Origin: Fodinibius salsisoli
GTDB lineage: Bacteria; Bacteroidota; Rhodothermia; Balneolales; Balneolaceae
Assembly (NCBI RefSeq): GCF_026229185.1
Contig: NZ_JAGGJA010000001.1
Span: forward strand, 590,739-654,738
Direction of reading: 5' to 3'
Length of the DNA: 64,000 nucleotides
In this document: positions 48,488 through 58,080 of the stretch, piece after piece
Numbering within the stretch: position 1 is the stretch's first letter
Layout of the letters: each line of letters opens with the position of its first letter
Program-made: the position numbers and the translations under genes
Notes under the pieces: generated by a model
The model's input: the letters and a program-made list of their open reading frames with translations, nothing else
What the model was told of the DNA's origin: nothing
Database searches by the model: none

Positions 48488-49692
48488 TGTTTGATAATCC
48501 CAGTGATATGGAACCAATGTTTCCCAAGCGCAGTGGTGATTTGGTTGATTTAGCCATGGAAGTCCATCGGGAAGCAGCAGCATTACGAAATTCGCTTCAC
48601 AAAAAGACGCGAAAGCGCATTGCAGATCTGGTGCGCCATATAAATAGTTATTACTCAAATCTCATAGAAGGGCATCATACGCATCCCTCAGATATTGAGC
48701 GAGCTGTACGGAAGGATTACGATTTAGATTCCGAAAAACGATCTCTGCAAGAACTGAGTACGGCTCATATTGAAGTTTAGAAAGAAATTGAGAATCGGCT
48801 ATCCGAACAGCAAGGGCTGGAGATCTGTTCCCGGGAGTTTATTTGCTGGATACATAAACGCTTTTATGAGCAGGTGCCAGAAGAATTTCGGAAAATCAAA
48901 GGGCCTGGATCAGATAAAATGCTGTTGATGGAACCTGGCAGGTTGCGAGATCGGTTAATAGAGGTTGGGCGTCATATGCCTCCCTTGCCAAAGGCCTTGG
49001 ATGATTTTTTGCGGAGGTTTAGTGATTCCTATCATCCTGATAAATTGCATGGGGCCAAGAAATTAATTGCCGTTGCAGCAAGTCATCACCGATTGGCATG
49101 GATTCATCCTTTTCTGGATGGTAATGGTAGGACAGCACGGTTGTTTAGTCATGCCTACATGAAAAAGGCTCAAATAGAATCCCATGGCCTATGGACGATT
49201 TCTCGGGGACTATCCAGAAGAAAAGAAGATTATCAGCAATTTTTAGCTATAGCAGATTCCCCCAGGAAGGGGAATTATGATGTCCGCGGAAATCTGTCTG
49301 ACCATGGATTACGGAGGTTTTGTGAGTTTTTCCTGGATACTTGTTTGGATCAGATAGCGTTTATGGGCGAACTGCTGGATCTCGATAACCTGCAGCAGCG
49401 CATCAAGGGATATATTGACCTGCGTTCGCAGAGTATGATAGCCGGAGAGCCAGCACTTCGTCAAGAGGCGAAATATATCCTAACTGAAGTCATGCTTCGT
49501 GGAGAGGTATCCCGTGGAGAGGCAAAACGAGTGACTGGTTTAGGAGATCGAACAGCACGTAAAGTAGTAAGCCAGCTGGAAGGGGAAGAGCTGGTAACCT
49601 CAGAAAGTCATCGGAGCCCCCTTCGTTTCAATATCCCTGCAAAAGTGGTGGGGTATTATTTTCCCAACCTATATCCCGAAGGGACTATTTAA
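48487..49692 (+). pseudogene. Fic-family protein with an in-frame amber codon
   Basis: The 402-codon frame matches Fic AMP-transferases. An N-terminal inhibitory motif S-N-L-I-E-G (residues 57-62) and the catalytic H-P-F-L-D-G-N-G-R-T-A-R (from residue 207) are both intact. A C-terminal winged-helix (about 340-390) could bind the upstream repeats. TAG at 48778-48780 (codon 98) interrupts the frame in a context reading A-H-I-E-V then K-E-I-E-N-R-L, where Gln would fit; CAG to TAG is one change. Without suppression the catalytic domain is not made. Confidence 0.85.
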
Positions 49693-49851
49693 ACTGGGAG
49701 TGAATAGGTATCATTCTCTGACAATTAATAGATCTGCTGATTGTTCCAGATGCTCAATCAGAATGGTTGGGATTATTGAAATAAAGGGAAAGGGTCTCAA
49801 AACTTTTGTTGTCCCAGAGAAGATATAAACCTATTAATTTGCTCAGTTCCC

Positions 49852-49891
49852 CAAAACAAAAAAGCCCCTAACTCGTTGTGAGTCAGAGGCT
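49852..49891 (-). terminator. Terminator of tRNA-Asp
   Basis: On the minus strand a 12-bp stem with two G-U pairs (49880-49891 with 49863-49874) and a 5-nt loop is followed by a U-rich run (complement of 49852-49862). It follows the tRNA-Asp gene directly and closes the 49693-49901 gap, which otherwise shows no gene. Confidence 0.85.
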
Positions 49892-49901
49892 TATCGTTGA
49901 G

Positions 49902-49975
49902 CGATCCGGACGAGATTCGAACTCGCGACCTCCTGCGTGACAGGCAGGCGTTCTAACCAGCTGAACTACCGGACC
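49902..49975 (-). tRNA. tRNA-Asp (GTC)
   Basis: A 74-nt cloverleaf with a 7-bp acceptor stem containing one G-U pair, anticodon loop CTGTCAC (anticodon GTC) in a 5-bp stem, a T loop TTCGAAT and discriminator G73. CCA is not encoded. A strong terminator lies just downstream. Confidence 0.95.
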
Positions 49976-50139
49976 AAAAAACCACTTATTTTGCGAGGAC
50001 GTAAATGCCCTTGCGCATTAAGAGCTCCAAATATACGGATAATTTATTAGCTATGTCAAGGTAAATATTCATTTTTTAGTATCTTTTGATTGACTGGTAG
50101 AATTTAGTTACCATAGAAAAAAAATAATGCCCTGAATCT

Positions 50140-50532
50140 ATGTATCAACCAACATTTGTTGAAGTTTCACACAACATCAGTGTTGAAGTGAAACCCACCT
50201 ATTTAGAAGAAGAGTCAAGTCCATTAGCCGGTAAGCATGTATTTGCTTACTTTATTTCTATCAGGAATTTAGGTGAAAGTCCAGTAACCTTGCTGAGGCG
50301 TCATTGGGAAATTAAAGATTCCAACGGCACAGATCATGAGGTTGATGGAGAAGGCGTCATTGGCCAGCAACCCTCTATCGTGCCTGGTGGCGAACACACC
50401 TATAACAGTTTTTGCGTACTGAAATCATATCGGGGGAGCATGGAAGGATATTATACGATGCAGGCTGAAGATGGAAGGATATTGAAAGTGCGCATTCCAA
50501 AGTTTTTGCTTATCTCGCACCGCTTGAATTAA
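50140..50532 (+). CDS. apaG: ApaG domain protein
   Basis: A 130-aa protein of the ApaG/DUF525 fold (fibronectin-like beta sandwich). The diagnostic R-H-W-E-I-x-D-x-N-G and G-E-G-V-I-G-x-Q-P-x-I-x-P-G motifs are present, and the length is normal. In E. coli it affects cobalt and magnesium sensitivity; the molecular role is still unclear. It is expressed alone and converges with the glutathione peroxidase gene. Confidence 0.95.
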   Translation: MYQPTFVEVSHNISVEVKPTYLEEESSPLAGKHVFAYFISIRNLGESPVTLLRRHWEIKDSNGTDHEVDGEGVIGQQPSIVPGGEHTYNSFCVLKSYRGSMEGYYTMQAEDGRILKVRIPKFLLISHRLN

Positions 50533-50533
50533 T

Positions 50534-50572
50534 ATAAAAAAAGGAGGACCGTAAGTATCAGTTACGGCCCTC
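50534..50572 (-). terminator. Terminator of the glutathione peroxidase gene
   Basis: A stem with one A/C mismatch (50544-50554 with 50562-50572) followed on the minus strand by a run of U (complement of 50536-50542). It lies between convergent apaG and the peroxidase gene and may also weakly stop apaG. Confidence 0.75.
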
Positions 50573-50613
50573 TGTCGGGATGGTGATGGGATGTATATTA
50601 GGGATACATTATG

Positions 50614-51165
50614 TTAACTATCTAAAGCGGATTCTATTGCCTTTAAAATTGTATTATTTTTTGGTTCTACATCACTGCGGAAACGTCGAATGAGTTTGCC
50701 ATTCTTATCCACCAGGAACTTTTCAAAGTTCCACTTGATGGTGCCCGTAAAATCAGGGTTCTGAGCCGTTGTGAGGTATTTAAACAACGGATGTTGCTCT
50801 TCGCCTTTCACTGAAACTTTAGAAAACATAGGGAACGAAACATCATAGTTTATTTTGCAAAACCTTTTAATTTCTTTTTCCGTTCCCGGTTCTTGTCCCC
50901 CGAAATTGTTCGCGGGAAATCCAAGAACAACTAATCCCTCGTCCTGATAATCCTCGTAAATGGCCTGCAGCCCTTCATATTGAGGGGTAAAACCACATTC
51001 TGAGGCGGTATTAACAATGAGTAATACTTTTCCCTCATATTTACCCAGGGAAGTCTCTTCTCCGTCAATATCGGATAGGTTATAATTATATACCGAGTCG
51101 TTGCTGCCATTCATAAAGGCAAGTGATGCAAATGAAAATATTATCAGTAGTCCGAGAGTTTTCAT
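50614..51165 (-). CDS. Glutathione peroxidase-family thiol peroxidase, exported
   Basis: A 183-aa protein with a signal peptide (about 1-20) followed by the GPx fold. The redox Cys is C57 in N-T-A-S-E-C-G-F-T (Cys, not selenocysteine), with G-F-P-A-N-N-F-G-G-Q-E-P and W-N-F-E-K-F downstream. It likely reduces peroxides in the periplasm with a thioredoxin-type partner. Confidence 0.9.
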   Translation of the reverse strand: MKTLGLLIIFSFASLAFMNGSNDSVYNYNLSDIDGEETSLGKYEGKVLLIVNTASECGFTPQYEGLQAIYEDYQDEGLVVLGFPANNFGGQEPGTEKEIKRFCKINYDVSFPMFSKVSVKGEEQHPLFKYLTTAQNPDFTGTIKWNFEKFLVDKNGKLIRRFRSDVEPKNNTILKAIESALDS

Positions 51166-51217
51166 AGATTATAAGCCGTTATTTTAATAAGATATTGTAA
51201 TTATAAAATATGAATTT

Positions 51218-51997
51218 ATGATTAAGCATTCCCGAAAAAGGCTTTTTCAGCACAGTTTTATGCTGAAAGTACTCTTAATCACCCTATTCGTTGTAGTTTC
51301 TGCCGATATTACCCGTGCACAAATGTTTTCTGCTGATAGTGACAGGCAGGCACAATTTAATGCCCCCAAAACTGAATTATATTTGGGCTTTGAACCAGCC
51401 ACGGTAACATACCAAGGGGAGGAGGGAATTGATGGTGCCGGACAGTTTTCCTATGATGCCCCGGTAATACGTGCAGGATTTAGCAGTAGGGCACTGAATC
51501 TTTATTTGGGAGCCGGAGGTAAAGTGACGGGAAGTGATGATGTCGGATATTTTGACGTCGGAGGAAACCTGAATTTTGGTCTCCCACTTTATATAACCGA
51601 AAAGTTTATCCTGCTGTTGCCTTTTCGAATATCCTCTCGACTAACTAATATCACAAACGATCGAACAAGTGCAGCTCCCTTAGGAACCCGTGACCAGTTC
51701 CGTTTTGGAGGCATTACAGCTGGTGCTGGGCTCAAGGCCAATGCAAGACCCAAACCCAATATACGCATTCAGTTGGGAGCAATACCAAGCTATGGATTTA
51801 CGTTTGCCTCAGGTGGACTCTTTGGTGGCTCTTTGGGAACGCTTGCCCTAAATGGACGGCTGTTCTTTGACCGTCTTTTTGGAGATACCGGACTTAGCTT
51901 GGGTTATAAGTATGATTTGAGAAATTATAATGTAGATGAGGAAAAATATGATTACCGTGTGAACGGGCACAGCATACAGGTGGGAATTACATTTTAA
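51218..51997 (+). CDS. Predicted outer-membrane beta-barrel protein
   Basis: A 259-aa protein with a signal peptide ending near T-R-A-Q and about ten amphipathic strands; the last residues close as V-G-I-T-F, a typical barrel C-terminus. The family is not recognised. It begins a unit with a 101-aa protein and a metallo-hydrolase. Confidence 0.65.
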   Translation: MIKHSRKRLFQHSFMLKVLLITLFVVVSADITRAQMFSADSDRQAQFNAPKTELYLGFEPATVTYQGEEGIDGAGQFSYDAPVIRAGFSSRALNLYLGAGGKVTGSDDVGYFDVGGNLNFGLPLYITEKFILLLPFRISSRLTNITNDRTSAAPLGTRDQFRFGGITAGAGLKANARPKPNIRIQLGAIPSYGFTFASGGLFGGSLGTLALNGRLFFDRLFGDTGLSLGYKYDLRNYNVDEEKYDYRVNGHSIQVGITF

Positions 51998-52006
51998 CGG
52001 ATCCCC

Positions 52007-52312
52007 ATGAAAACAGAAAAACTACTTTTAGAGTTAGAACAACTGGTAGAAGAGGCCGGCTATACCATCCGGAAAGAAAAAGGAACATTTAGAGGAGATT
52101 CCTGCATCGTAGAGGGGGAAAACCTGGTTGTACTCAATAAGAAAAAGCCAGAGCAACAGCAGGTAGGGTTACTGGCTCGCGTTTTAAAAGACAAGTCCCT
52201 GCAGGATATTTATATTAAGCCTGCCGTCCGCAATCACCTCGAAGAACTTTGGGATCGTTTTGACAGGTTTAAAGATACTGAAATTGAAGAATTAGATATA
52301 GATCTGGATTAA
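52007..52312 (+). CDS. Conserved-looking hypothetical protein, 101 aa
   Basis: Not recognised by name. It is acidic and soluble, with an N-terminal helix (L-L-L-E-L-E-Q-L-V-E-E-A-G-Y) and an I-V-E-G-E-N-L-V-V-L-N strand reminiscent of nucleotide-handling domains. Its stop codon overlaps the start of the metallo-hydrolase by one base, implying translational coupling and a shared process. Confidence 0.65.
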   Translation: MKTEKLLLELEQLVEEAGYTIRKEKGTFRGDSCIVEGENLVVLNKKKPEQQQVGLLARVLKDKSLQDIYIKPAVRNHLEELWDRFDRFKDTEIEELDIDLD

Positions 52313-53070
52313 TGCAGCTAACTTTTTTAGGAACAGGTACCTCCATGGGGGTTCCTGTAGCAGGTGGATTTGGGAAAGAGCATTTAGATGGCGATCCGCG
52401 TAATATTCGTTGGCGTTGTTCGGCATGGCTGCAAACCAACGAAGCCTCGATAGTGATCGACACCGGTCCGGAATTTAGACTGCAGACCATTCGTTCCGGA
52501 TTGTCTCACATCGATTTGGTGCTCATAACGCACGAGCATATGGATCATATTTCCGGTCTGGATGACTTGCGGCCTTTCTGTTATAAGCAGGAACAGAGCA
52601 TTCCCGTTTATACAAGCAAATCATGCATAGAAGCTATCAAACGAAGGTTTGACTATATGTTTGGTCCGGATAAATATCCGGGGGCAACATCAATAGATCT
52701 CCGGGAGATGACGGATACCCTTTCGTTCAAGGATGTTGACATTACCCCGCTGCCCGCCAGCCATGGTCGGATAGATGTATTGGGTTTCCGGGTAAATGAA
52801 ATTGCTTACCTCACCGATGTAAAAGAGATTCCTGAGGTAACGAAACAACGCATTCGGGGCTCTGAGGTGCTGGTGCTTGATGGATTACGCTGGGAGCCCA
52901 AACATCCTACCCACCTAACCATTCCCGAAGCAACAGCTATCGCTAATGAGTTAGAAATTCCGCAGACGTATTTGATTCACATGAACTCCTATGTAAATCA
53001 TAAAAAAACGAATGCACGCCTCCCGGATAACGTCCAGTTGGCCTACGATCAGCTGACAATAGAAGTATAA
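52312..53070 (+). CDS. MBL-fold metallo-hydrolase (PhnP-like)
   Basis: A 252-aa enzyme of the metallo-beta-lactamase fold, closest in layout to PhnP-type phosphoribosyl cyclic phosphodiesterases. Metal ligands T-H-E-H-M-D-H and the later P-A-S-H-G and L-T-D-V motifs are present. F-L-G-T-G-T-S-M-G-V-P at the start is typical of that group. No phosphonate genes are nearby, so a cyclic nucleotide or RNA-repair substrate is possible. Confidence 0.88.
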   Translation: MQLTFLGTGTSMGVPVAGGFGKEHLDGDPRNIRWRCSAWLQTNEASIVIDTGPEFRLQTIRSGLSHIDLVLITHEHMDHISGLDDLRPFCYKQEQSIPVYTSKSCIEAIKRRFDYMFGPDKYPGATSIDLREMTDTLSFKDVDITPLPASHGRIDVLGFRVNEIAYLTDVKEIPEVTKQRIRGSEVLVLDGLRWEPKHPTHLTIPEATAIANELEIPQTYLIHMNSYVNHKKTNARLPDNVQLAYDQLTIEV

Positions 53071-53090
53071 CATCCATATGCTTGGATGTT
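53069..53090. other. Small inverted repeat between convergent genes
   Basis: An 8-bp perfect stem (53069-53076 with 53083-53090) with a 6-nt loop and no U-run. It may weakly separate the convergent transcripts. Confidence 0.4.
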
Positions 53091-53094
53091 GAGG

Positions 53095-53562
53095 TTAAGC
53101 AGGCTGATTGGCATTGGCAGTATCCGGTTTATTGTCAACCGCAAGATAATGCAGCGTAAGGCTGTTATCAGATTTTGGCGAAGGAGCTGCAGCGATGATG
53201 GCGTCAGTGGCTGGTTTGTTATATTCATCATGGAGGATATAGTTATCCTCCACATATTGCTGAACCCGATCAAAGGCATGGCTTGAAACCTGGCTGCCGG
53301 CAAAAACCAGGAAAAAGCCAATGCTGGCAATAGGACCGGGATATAGCAGGATAAACTCTGTAAATGTAGGCCCGCCCAAACCAATTCGGAGAGAACTGGG
53401 CCCAAAGAGAAGAGTTAGGATGCCAGTAAGCAGTACAACACCACCTATTCCAAGAATTGCATAGCCGACGTATTCTTGTATGGTCGCTTTTTTAACAGCC
53501 GATACGTTCTTAATGGTTAAGGGAAGGTCTTTCTGGGTAACTTTGCGTGGTTTATTTTGCAT
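53095..53562 (-). CDS. Small two-TM membrane protein
   Basis: A 155-aa protein with two hydrophobic segments at about residues 32-53 and 67-89, a basic N-terminus and an Ala/Asp-rich cytoplasmic or periplasmic tail. Not recognised. It is a single gene with AT-rich inverted repeats upstream. Confidence 0.55.
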   Translation of the reverse strand: MQNKPRKVTQKDLPLTIKNVSAVKKATIQEYVGYAILGIGGVVLLTGILTLLFGPSSLRIGLGGPTFTEFILLYPGPIASIGFFLVFAGSQVSSHAFDRVQQYVEDNYILHDEYNKPATDAIIAAAPSPKSDNSLTLHYLAVDNKPDTANANQPA

Positions 53563-53581
53563 AGTAGTAAATTAGTAATTA

Positions 53582-53646
53582 TTGTAAAGTACAATATAAT
53601 TTCATCTAAATACTATATAGTATATATACCCATATATGTATATAGT
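53582..53646. other. AT-rich inverted repeats upstream of the two-TM gene
   Basis: TTGTA-N3-TACAA at 53582-53594 and a longer A/T inverted repeat with an internal loop at 53612-53646 lie between two divergent small genes. They look like operator or structural elements; no regulator is implied. Confidence 0.35.
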
Positions 53647-53795
53647 AATATTTTTTCATTATTCAGTTGAAGAAATATAAATGGGACCTTAAATAATGAG
53701 GAAAAGCAAATATCGGCGTTAGAACTCATTAAATTAACTAATTGATGGGGAGGCAGATTTTGCAAAAACCCCTCAAATACACCGGAGGAGGATAT

Positions 53796-54347
53796 ATGCC
53801 TATATTGGTAAAAAATATAATAGTATTGTCCATATCGTTATTATTAGGGAGCGATCTTACTTTAGCACAGGTTGGGGTTAAGAAAAACGACTCAACATAC
53901 AAAAGCTGTTCGTCTCAATTGGAATATTTAATGGACTCATGGAATCCCAAAATCATAAAAAATTATCAAGAAATTGAACCCTTGTCCTATGAACTCATTG
54001 ACACCTTGAACGATGTTAACATGTCATTTTATAAGGAGCAGATAATGGATAAGGATAACTATGTTTTAGATTATGAAAATGAAACAAAAGTTGTATCGGA
54101 ACATCAATTAAGTGATTTATCAACAGAGGTTGCTTCACAGTTAGCGGATGCTCATGATAAAATGTTAGCTAAGGGCAATAAGGTTTATGCCATAAAAGTT
54201 AAGCTACGACAAGGCATTTTTTATAATTATGGTATTTGTGGAGCAATAGGAACTGAAAAAATATTTTGGGATAATATGTTTAGTAATATCCTACTCTTTG
54301 AGAAAGGTTTTAGCTCAAAAAGAGTTGTTCCTGTTTCTATATTTTAG
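53796..54347 (+). CDS. Exported protein of unknown function, 183 aa
   Basis: The start at ATG 53796 is preferred because GGAGGAGG lies just upstream and the next residues form a signal peptide (to about L-T-L-A-Q). A longer frame from 53742 lacks both. The mature part is Asp/Asn/Lys-rich with a few cysteines (C-S-S, G-I-C-G). The family is not recognised. Confidence 0.6.
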   Translation: MPILVKNIIVLSISLLLGSDLTLAQVGVKKNDSTYKSCSSQLEYLMDSWNPKIIKNYQEIEPLSYELIDTLNDVNMSFYKEQIMDKDNYVLDYENETKVVSEHQLSDLSTEVASQLADAHDKMLAKGNKVYAIKVKLRQGIFYNYGICGAIGTEKIFWDNMFSNILLFEKGFSSKRVVPVSIF

Positions 54348-54361
54348 CCGTGAAAGAGACT

Positions 54362-55447
54362 TTATAAAAATCTTTTAGTCTCTTCGTTTTCTTTAAGCTG
54401 GTTGACGATTTGCTTAACGCCCTGGGCTTCGTTGAGGTTACAGACCAGGATAGCGTCATCTGTTTCAACAACGGCAAGATTCTCTACACCAACGAGCGCA
54501 ATCATCTTTCCGCTCTTACTCTGGATGAGATTGCCGCCAGCATTGGTGAGTGCAGCGGTTTCTGTTTCGATAACATTTTTGTTTTCGTCCTTGGAACGCA
54601 GCTCATACACGGCTTTCCAGCTGCCAACATCATTCCAGCCAAAAGAACCCGGTACTACAAAAACATTGTTGGAAGACTCCATAATACCGTAGTCAATAGA
54701 AATTGATGGGCAGTTTTGATAAAAGGTGTTAATGGCTTCATCCTGACTATCGGTACCAACGGAGTTCTGCAGCTTATCCGCCTCTTTCTTTATTTCCGGC
54801 TGAAATCGGTCAAATTCTTTCAGTATTGTGGATGTAGTCCAGACAAACATGCCGCTGTTCCACAAAAAATTACCGGAGTCCAGAAACTCCTGGGCTTTTT
54901 CTTTATCAGGCTTTTCGCGGAATTGGTGTACTTTCTTGACTTCACGTCCAGCATAAATACCGGAAGAATCTTTATCAAACTCAATGTAGCCGTAGCCGGT
55001 TTCGGGATGGCCGGGTTCAATGCCTACCGTGATGAGGTTTTCCCCTGCTTTTGCTTTAGCCTGAGCAGTTTCTAAGACGGCAAGAAAGGTCTCGGTATCT
55101 TCGATAAGATGGTCGGCGGGGAGGACAACCATCGTACCGTCGGGATCCTGATCGTGAATGAGTGCGGCAGCAAGGGCAACGCAGGGTGCGGTATTTTTGG
55201 GCATCGGTTCGCCCACAATGTTCTGGAGGGGAACATCGGGCAGTTGTTCGTGAACCAAGTCTTCATAACGCTCATTGGTGATCACCCAGGTGCGCTCGGC
55301 AGGAATTAGTTCTTCAATGCGATCGACCGTCTTCTGTAGCATCGTACGATCGCCAAATAGATTCAAAAATTGCTTGGGATGTTCTTGGGTGCTTCGGGGC
55401 CAAAAACGCGTGCCCGATCCTCCGGCCATAATTACAGCGTGCAGCAT
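54362..55447 (-). CDS. manC: Mannose-1-phosphate guanylyltransferase
   Basis: A 361-aa nucleotidyltransferase making GDP-mannose for glycan synthesis. The M-A-G-G-S-G-T-R-F-W-P-R signature is at the N-terminus, with K-Q-F-L and the E-K-P-D motif later. The length is that of the GMP form without the isomerase domain. It is a single gene and no glycan cluster is adjacent. Confidence 0.93.
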   Translation of the reverse strand: MLHAVIMAGGSGTRFWPRSTQEHPKQFLNLFGDRTMLQKTVDRIEELIPAERTWVITNERYEDLVHEQLPDVPLQNIVGEPMPKNTAPCVALAAALIHDQDPDGTMVVLPADHLIEDTETFLAVLETAQAKAKAGENLITVGIEPGHPETGYGYIEFDKDSSGIYAGREVKKVHQFREKPDKEKAQEFLDSGNFLWNSGMFVWTTSTILKEFDRFQPEIKKEADKLQNSVGTDSQDEAINTFYQNCPSISIDYGIMESSNNVFVVPGSFGWNDVGSWKAVYELRSKDENKNVIETETAALTNAGGNLIQSKSGKMIALVGVENLAVVETDDAILVCNLNEAQGVKQIVNQLKENEETKRFL

Positions 55448-55578
55448 AACGTTGAATATGAGTTAGTGAGAATAATTTTAAGCTGAAAAGTAGCTAATAT
55501 TGCAGCAATAATGAAAGATGAGATTTTAGCCCGTTTGGATTTCTTCGACAGATACCTATGGGAAGTGAAGGTGAAAAA

Positions 55579-56673
55579 TCATTCAACCATTTCAGCAGAC
55601 ACGGGAGTTCTCTGCACTTTAGTGAGTGTAAAGCTAAATGTAGAACCTTCATTGGCTGTACTCTCAATAAAAAAGTCTTCACCATGGGCTTCCATAATGT
55701 GTTTTACAATAGCTAATCCAAGGCCGGTACCCCCTTTTTCACGAGATCGTGATTTGTCAACCCGGAAAAACCGCTCCGTTACCCGTTCAATATACTGTTG
55801 TTCAATTCCAATACCGGTATCTTTCACATAGACCAGGATTTTGTCTTCATCTTTAGGGAAAGGTTTCGAACCAACTGTAACGGAGCCATTGGGTACATTA
55901 TATTTGATGGCGTTTTCGATCAGGTTAATCAGCACCTGCTTTATCTGGTTGCGGTCGGCAGATACTAAGGTATTTTTCTCAAAGCGATCTACTTTCAGGG
56001 AGACATTTTCTTTTTGCGCTTTATACTGCAGGCTTTCCACCACATCGGATGCTATATCGTGGAGATAAATATCCTGCACCTCCGACTTTAGCTCTCCTGT
56101 CTCGAGCTTAGAAATCTCCATCAGATCTTTGGTGAGGAAAATAAGACGGTTCACATTTCGCATCGCCTTCTTCAGGAATTGTCGGTTCACCTCCTCATCA
56201 TCGATTGCACCATTGAGCAGCGTTTCAATAAAGCCCTGAATGGCAAAGATCGGGGTTTTTAGCTCGTGCGAAATGTCGCCGATAAATTCTTTGCGATAAT
56301 TCTCAATGCGATTTAAGCGCTGGATTTCCCGTTCCACCGTTTTGCTTGCTCGTATAGACTGTTTGATGAGGTAGTCGAGTTCATCATGGCCGCCGGCAGA
56401 GAGTTCTTCATATTCCCTAAACCGTTTGCGGGCAATATTCCGGGTGATGCGATTGAGCGATTCCATCCGGGAAAATTGTAGCCGGTAAATGGTGTAGTAA
56501 ATGGTACAAAAGGCTGTAACCATTATTACCAAGCTAAGCAGCAGGGCCAGACTTATGGATAGGTCCGCAAAGAAGATCAACAAAATGATGCATAGGCCGC
56601 CGACAGGCAGTGCCGAAAAAAGAGCAACCCTAAATGATAATCGGGATGATTTGGTGAACGATGCTCGTTTCAT
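55579..56673 (-). CDS. Sensor histidine kinase (PhoR type)
   Basis: A 364-aa kinase with two TM segments (about 16-36 and 38-60), no sizeable periplasmic domain, then HisKA with H136 in D-I-S-H-E-L-K-T-P and a full HATPase (N-A-I-K-Y-N, D-T-G-I-G-I, G-L-G-L-A-I-V-K). It shares four bases with the response regulator stop, so the two are translated together. PhoR-like layout; phosphate sensing is not shown. Confidence 0.9.
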   Translation of the reverse strand: MKRASFTKSSRLSFRVALFSALPVGGLCIILLIFFADLSISLALLLSLVIMVTAFCTIYYTIYRLQFSRMESLNRITRNIARKRFREYEELSAGGHDELDYLIKQSIRASKTVEREIQRLNRIENYRKEFIGDISHELKTPIFAIQGFIETLLNGAIDDEEVNRQFLKKAMRNVNRLIFLTKDLMEISKLETGELKSEVQDIYLHDIASDVVESLQYKAQKENVSLKVDRFEKNTLVSADRNQIKQVLINLIENAIKYNVPNGSVTVGSKPFPKDEDKILVYVKDTGIGIEQQYIERVTERFFRVDKSRSREKGGTGLGLAIVKHIMEAHGEDFFIESTANEGSTFSFTLTKVQRTPVSAEMVE

Positions 56674-57350
56674 TCTTTGAAGCGATATCCTACGCCTTTA
56701 ACGGTTTCGATATATTCTTTTCCCAGCTTTTCACGAATTTTCCGAACATGGACGTCCACGGTACGGTCGACGACGTAAATATTGTCGCCCCAAACATGGT
56801 TGAGCAGCGTTTGTCGATCCATGACTTTGCCTTTACGGCTGGCTAAGAAATATAGCAACTCAAATTCTTTGCGGGGCAAGTGAAATTCTTCCTCCCCCTG
56901 GGTTACAATATAACGATCTTTGTCAATGACAATATCATGGACGTCGATCTGGTCGGCCATCTCCTGGGTTTCTTCAAAACGACGAAGCACGGCTTTGATG
57001 CGCGAAATAAGCTTGGTTGTGCTAATGGGTTTAGTGATATAATCATCACCGCCTTTATCGAGCCCTTCCACTTCGGTTTTTTCATCGCCCCGGGCCGTTA
57101 AAAAGATGATAGGAATTTGTTTAAGTTTTTTGTCGCCCCGCATTCGTTCAACAACTTCCAGCCCATCCATCTTAGGCATCATGATATCCAGTAACACTAA
57201 ATCAGGGTTGTGCTCACGAGCAACTTCAATACCTTCCAGCCCATTTTCTGCTTTTAAAACATCAAAGCCTTCTTTTTTGAGGTTATATTCGATTAGATCG
57301 AGGAGGTCCTGTTCGTCGTCGACAACTAAAATGGTTTTTCTATTAGCCAC
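56670..57350 (-). CDS. Response regulator (PhoB/OmpR type)
   Basis: A 226-aa regulator. Phospho-acceptor D55 lies in L-L-D-I-M-M-P-K-M-D-G with acidic D-D near residues 11-12, and K in T-K-P-I. The OmpR-type winged helix follows (about 125-226). It is first in the operon with the kinase. Confidence 0.95.
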   Translation of the reverse strand: MANRKTILVVDDEQDLLDLIEYNLKKEGFDVLKAENGLEGIEVAREHNPDLVLLDIMMPKMDGLEVVERMRGDKKLKQIPIIFLTARGDEKTEVEGLDKGGDDYITKPISTTKLISRIKAVLRRFEETQEMADQIDVHDIVIDKDRYIVTQGEEEFHLPRKEFELLYFLASRKGKVMDRQTLLNHVWGDNIYVVDRTVDVHVRKIREKLGKEYIETVKGVGYRFKE

Positions 57351-57465
57351 GGGCTTAGGATTGGTTGCATGTTTAGTTAACGTAATGAAATTATGATCAC
57401 AATTTTACCTGTCAATACTACAAAGAGCCCTTCTCAAATTAAACCCGAAGGTTGTTAAATAATTG

Positions 57466-58065
57466 TTATGTATTGAGCTGGGCAAGTGCTGATTTGACAA
57501 GATCCTGTACGTTTTCGGCATTTTCTCCACTATTAACCGCTTTTGAAACGGCCTTTTCGGAATCACGTTTTTTAAAGCCGAGCGACTGTAAAGCTGATAC
57601 GGCCTCTTCTTTCAGGTTACCGGAAACCGAGCTACTGCTGGAAGTATAAGTGGCGTCAACCATTTCAGAAACTTTGTCTTTAAGCTCCAGGATCATACGT
57701 TCCGCCGTTTTCTTACCGATCCCTTTAATTTTTGAGAGGGTAGATTTATCCTTCTGGACGATCGCCCCGGTAATTTCCTGCGCCGGCAGGCCTGAAAGGA
57801 TCGTCAGCCCCAGCTTGGGCCCCACCCCTTTAACCGTAATCAGCAGTTCAAAGAGGTCTTTTTCATTTTGTCCCAAGAAGCCGAAAAGTCGCTGATCATT
57901 ATCCGTAATATGGTGATGAACCAGTAGCTCAGTCTCTTCTCCCTTCGCGGGCAGCACCTCCAGTGTTTGACTTGAAATTTCAAGCTGATAACCCACATCG
58001 TGTACATTGAGAATCAGCTGATTTTCTGATTTAGAATGAACTATACCTTTTAAATAAGCAATCAT
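57466..58065 (-). CDS. ruvA: Holliday junction branch-migration protein RuvA
   Basis: A 199-aa protein with the N-terminal OB fold, two helix-hairpin-helix motifs (V-K-G-V-G-P-K-L and I-K-G-I-G-K-K-T-A-E-R) and a flexible linker to the C-terminal domain that binds RuvB. It follows ruvC by 15 bases. RuvB is not in the window. Confidence 0.95.
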   Translation of the reverse strand: MIAYLKGIVHSKSENQLILNVHDVGYQLEISSQTLEVLPAKGEETELLVHHHITDNDQRLFGFLGQNEKDLFELLITVKGVGPKLGLTILSGLPAQEITGAIVQKDKSTLSKIKGIGKKTAERMILELKDKVSEMVDATYTSSSSSVSGNLKEEAVSALQSLGFKKRDSEKAVSKAVNSGENAENVQDLVKSALAQLNT

Positions 58066-58080
58066 GAAATGTTGTTAAAT

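Noticed and set aside
48487..49692. Recoding of stop codons in fic (TAG) and thiD (TAA)
   Set aside because: Two different stop codons, replacing Gln and Glu/Gln, in separate genes; both stops are used normally at other gene ends, and no recoding signal is visible.
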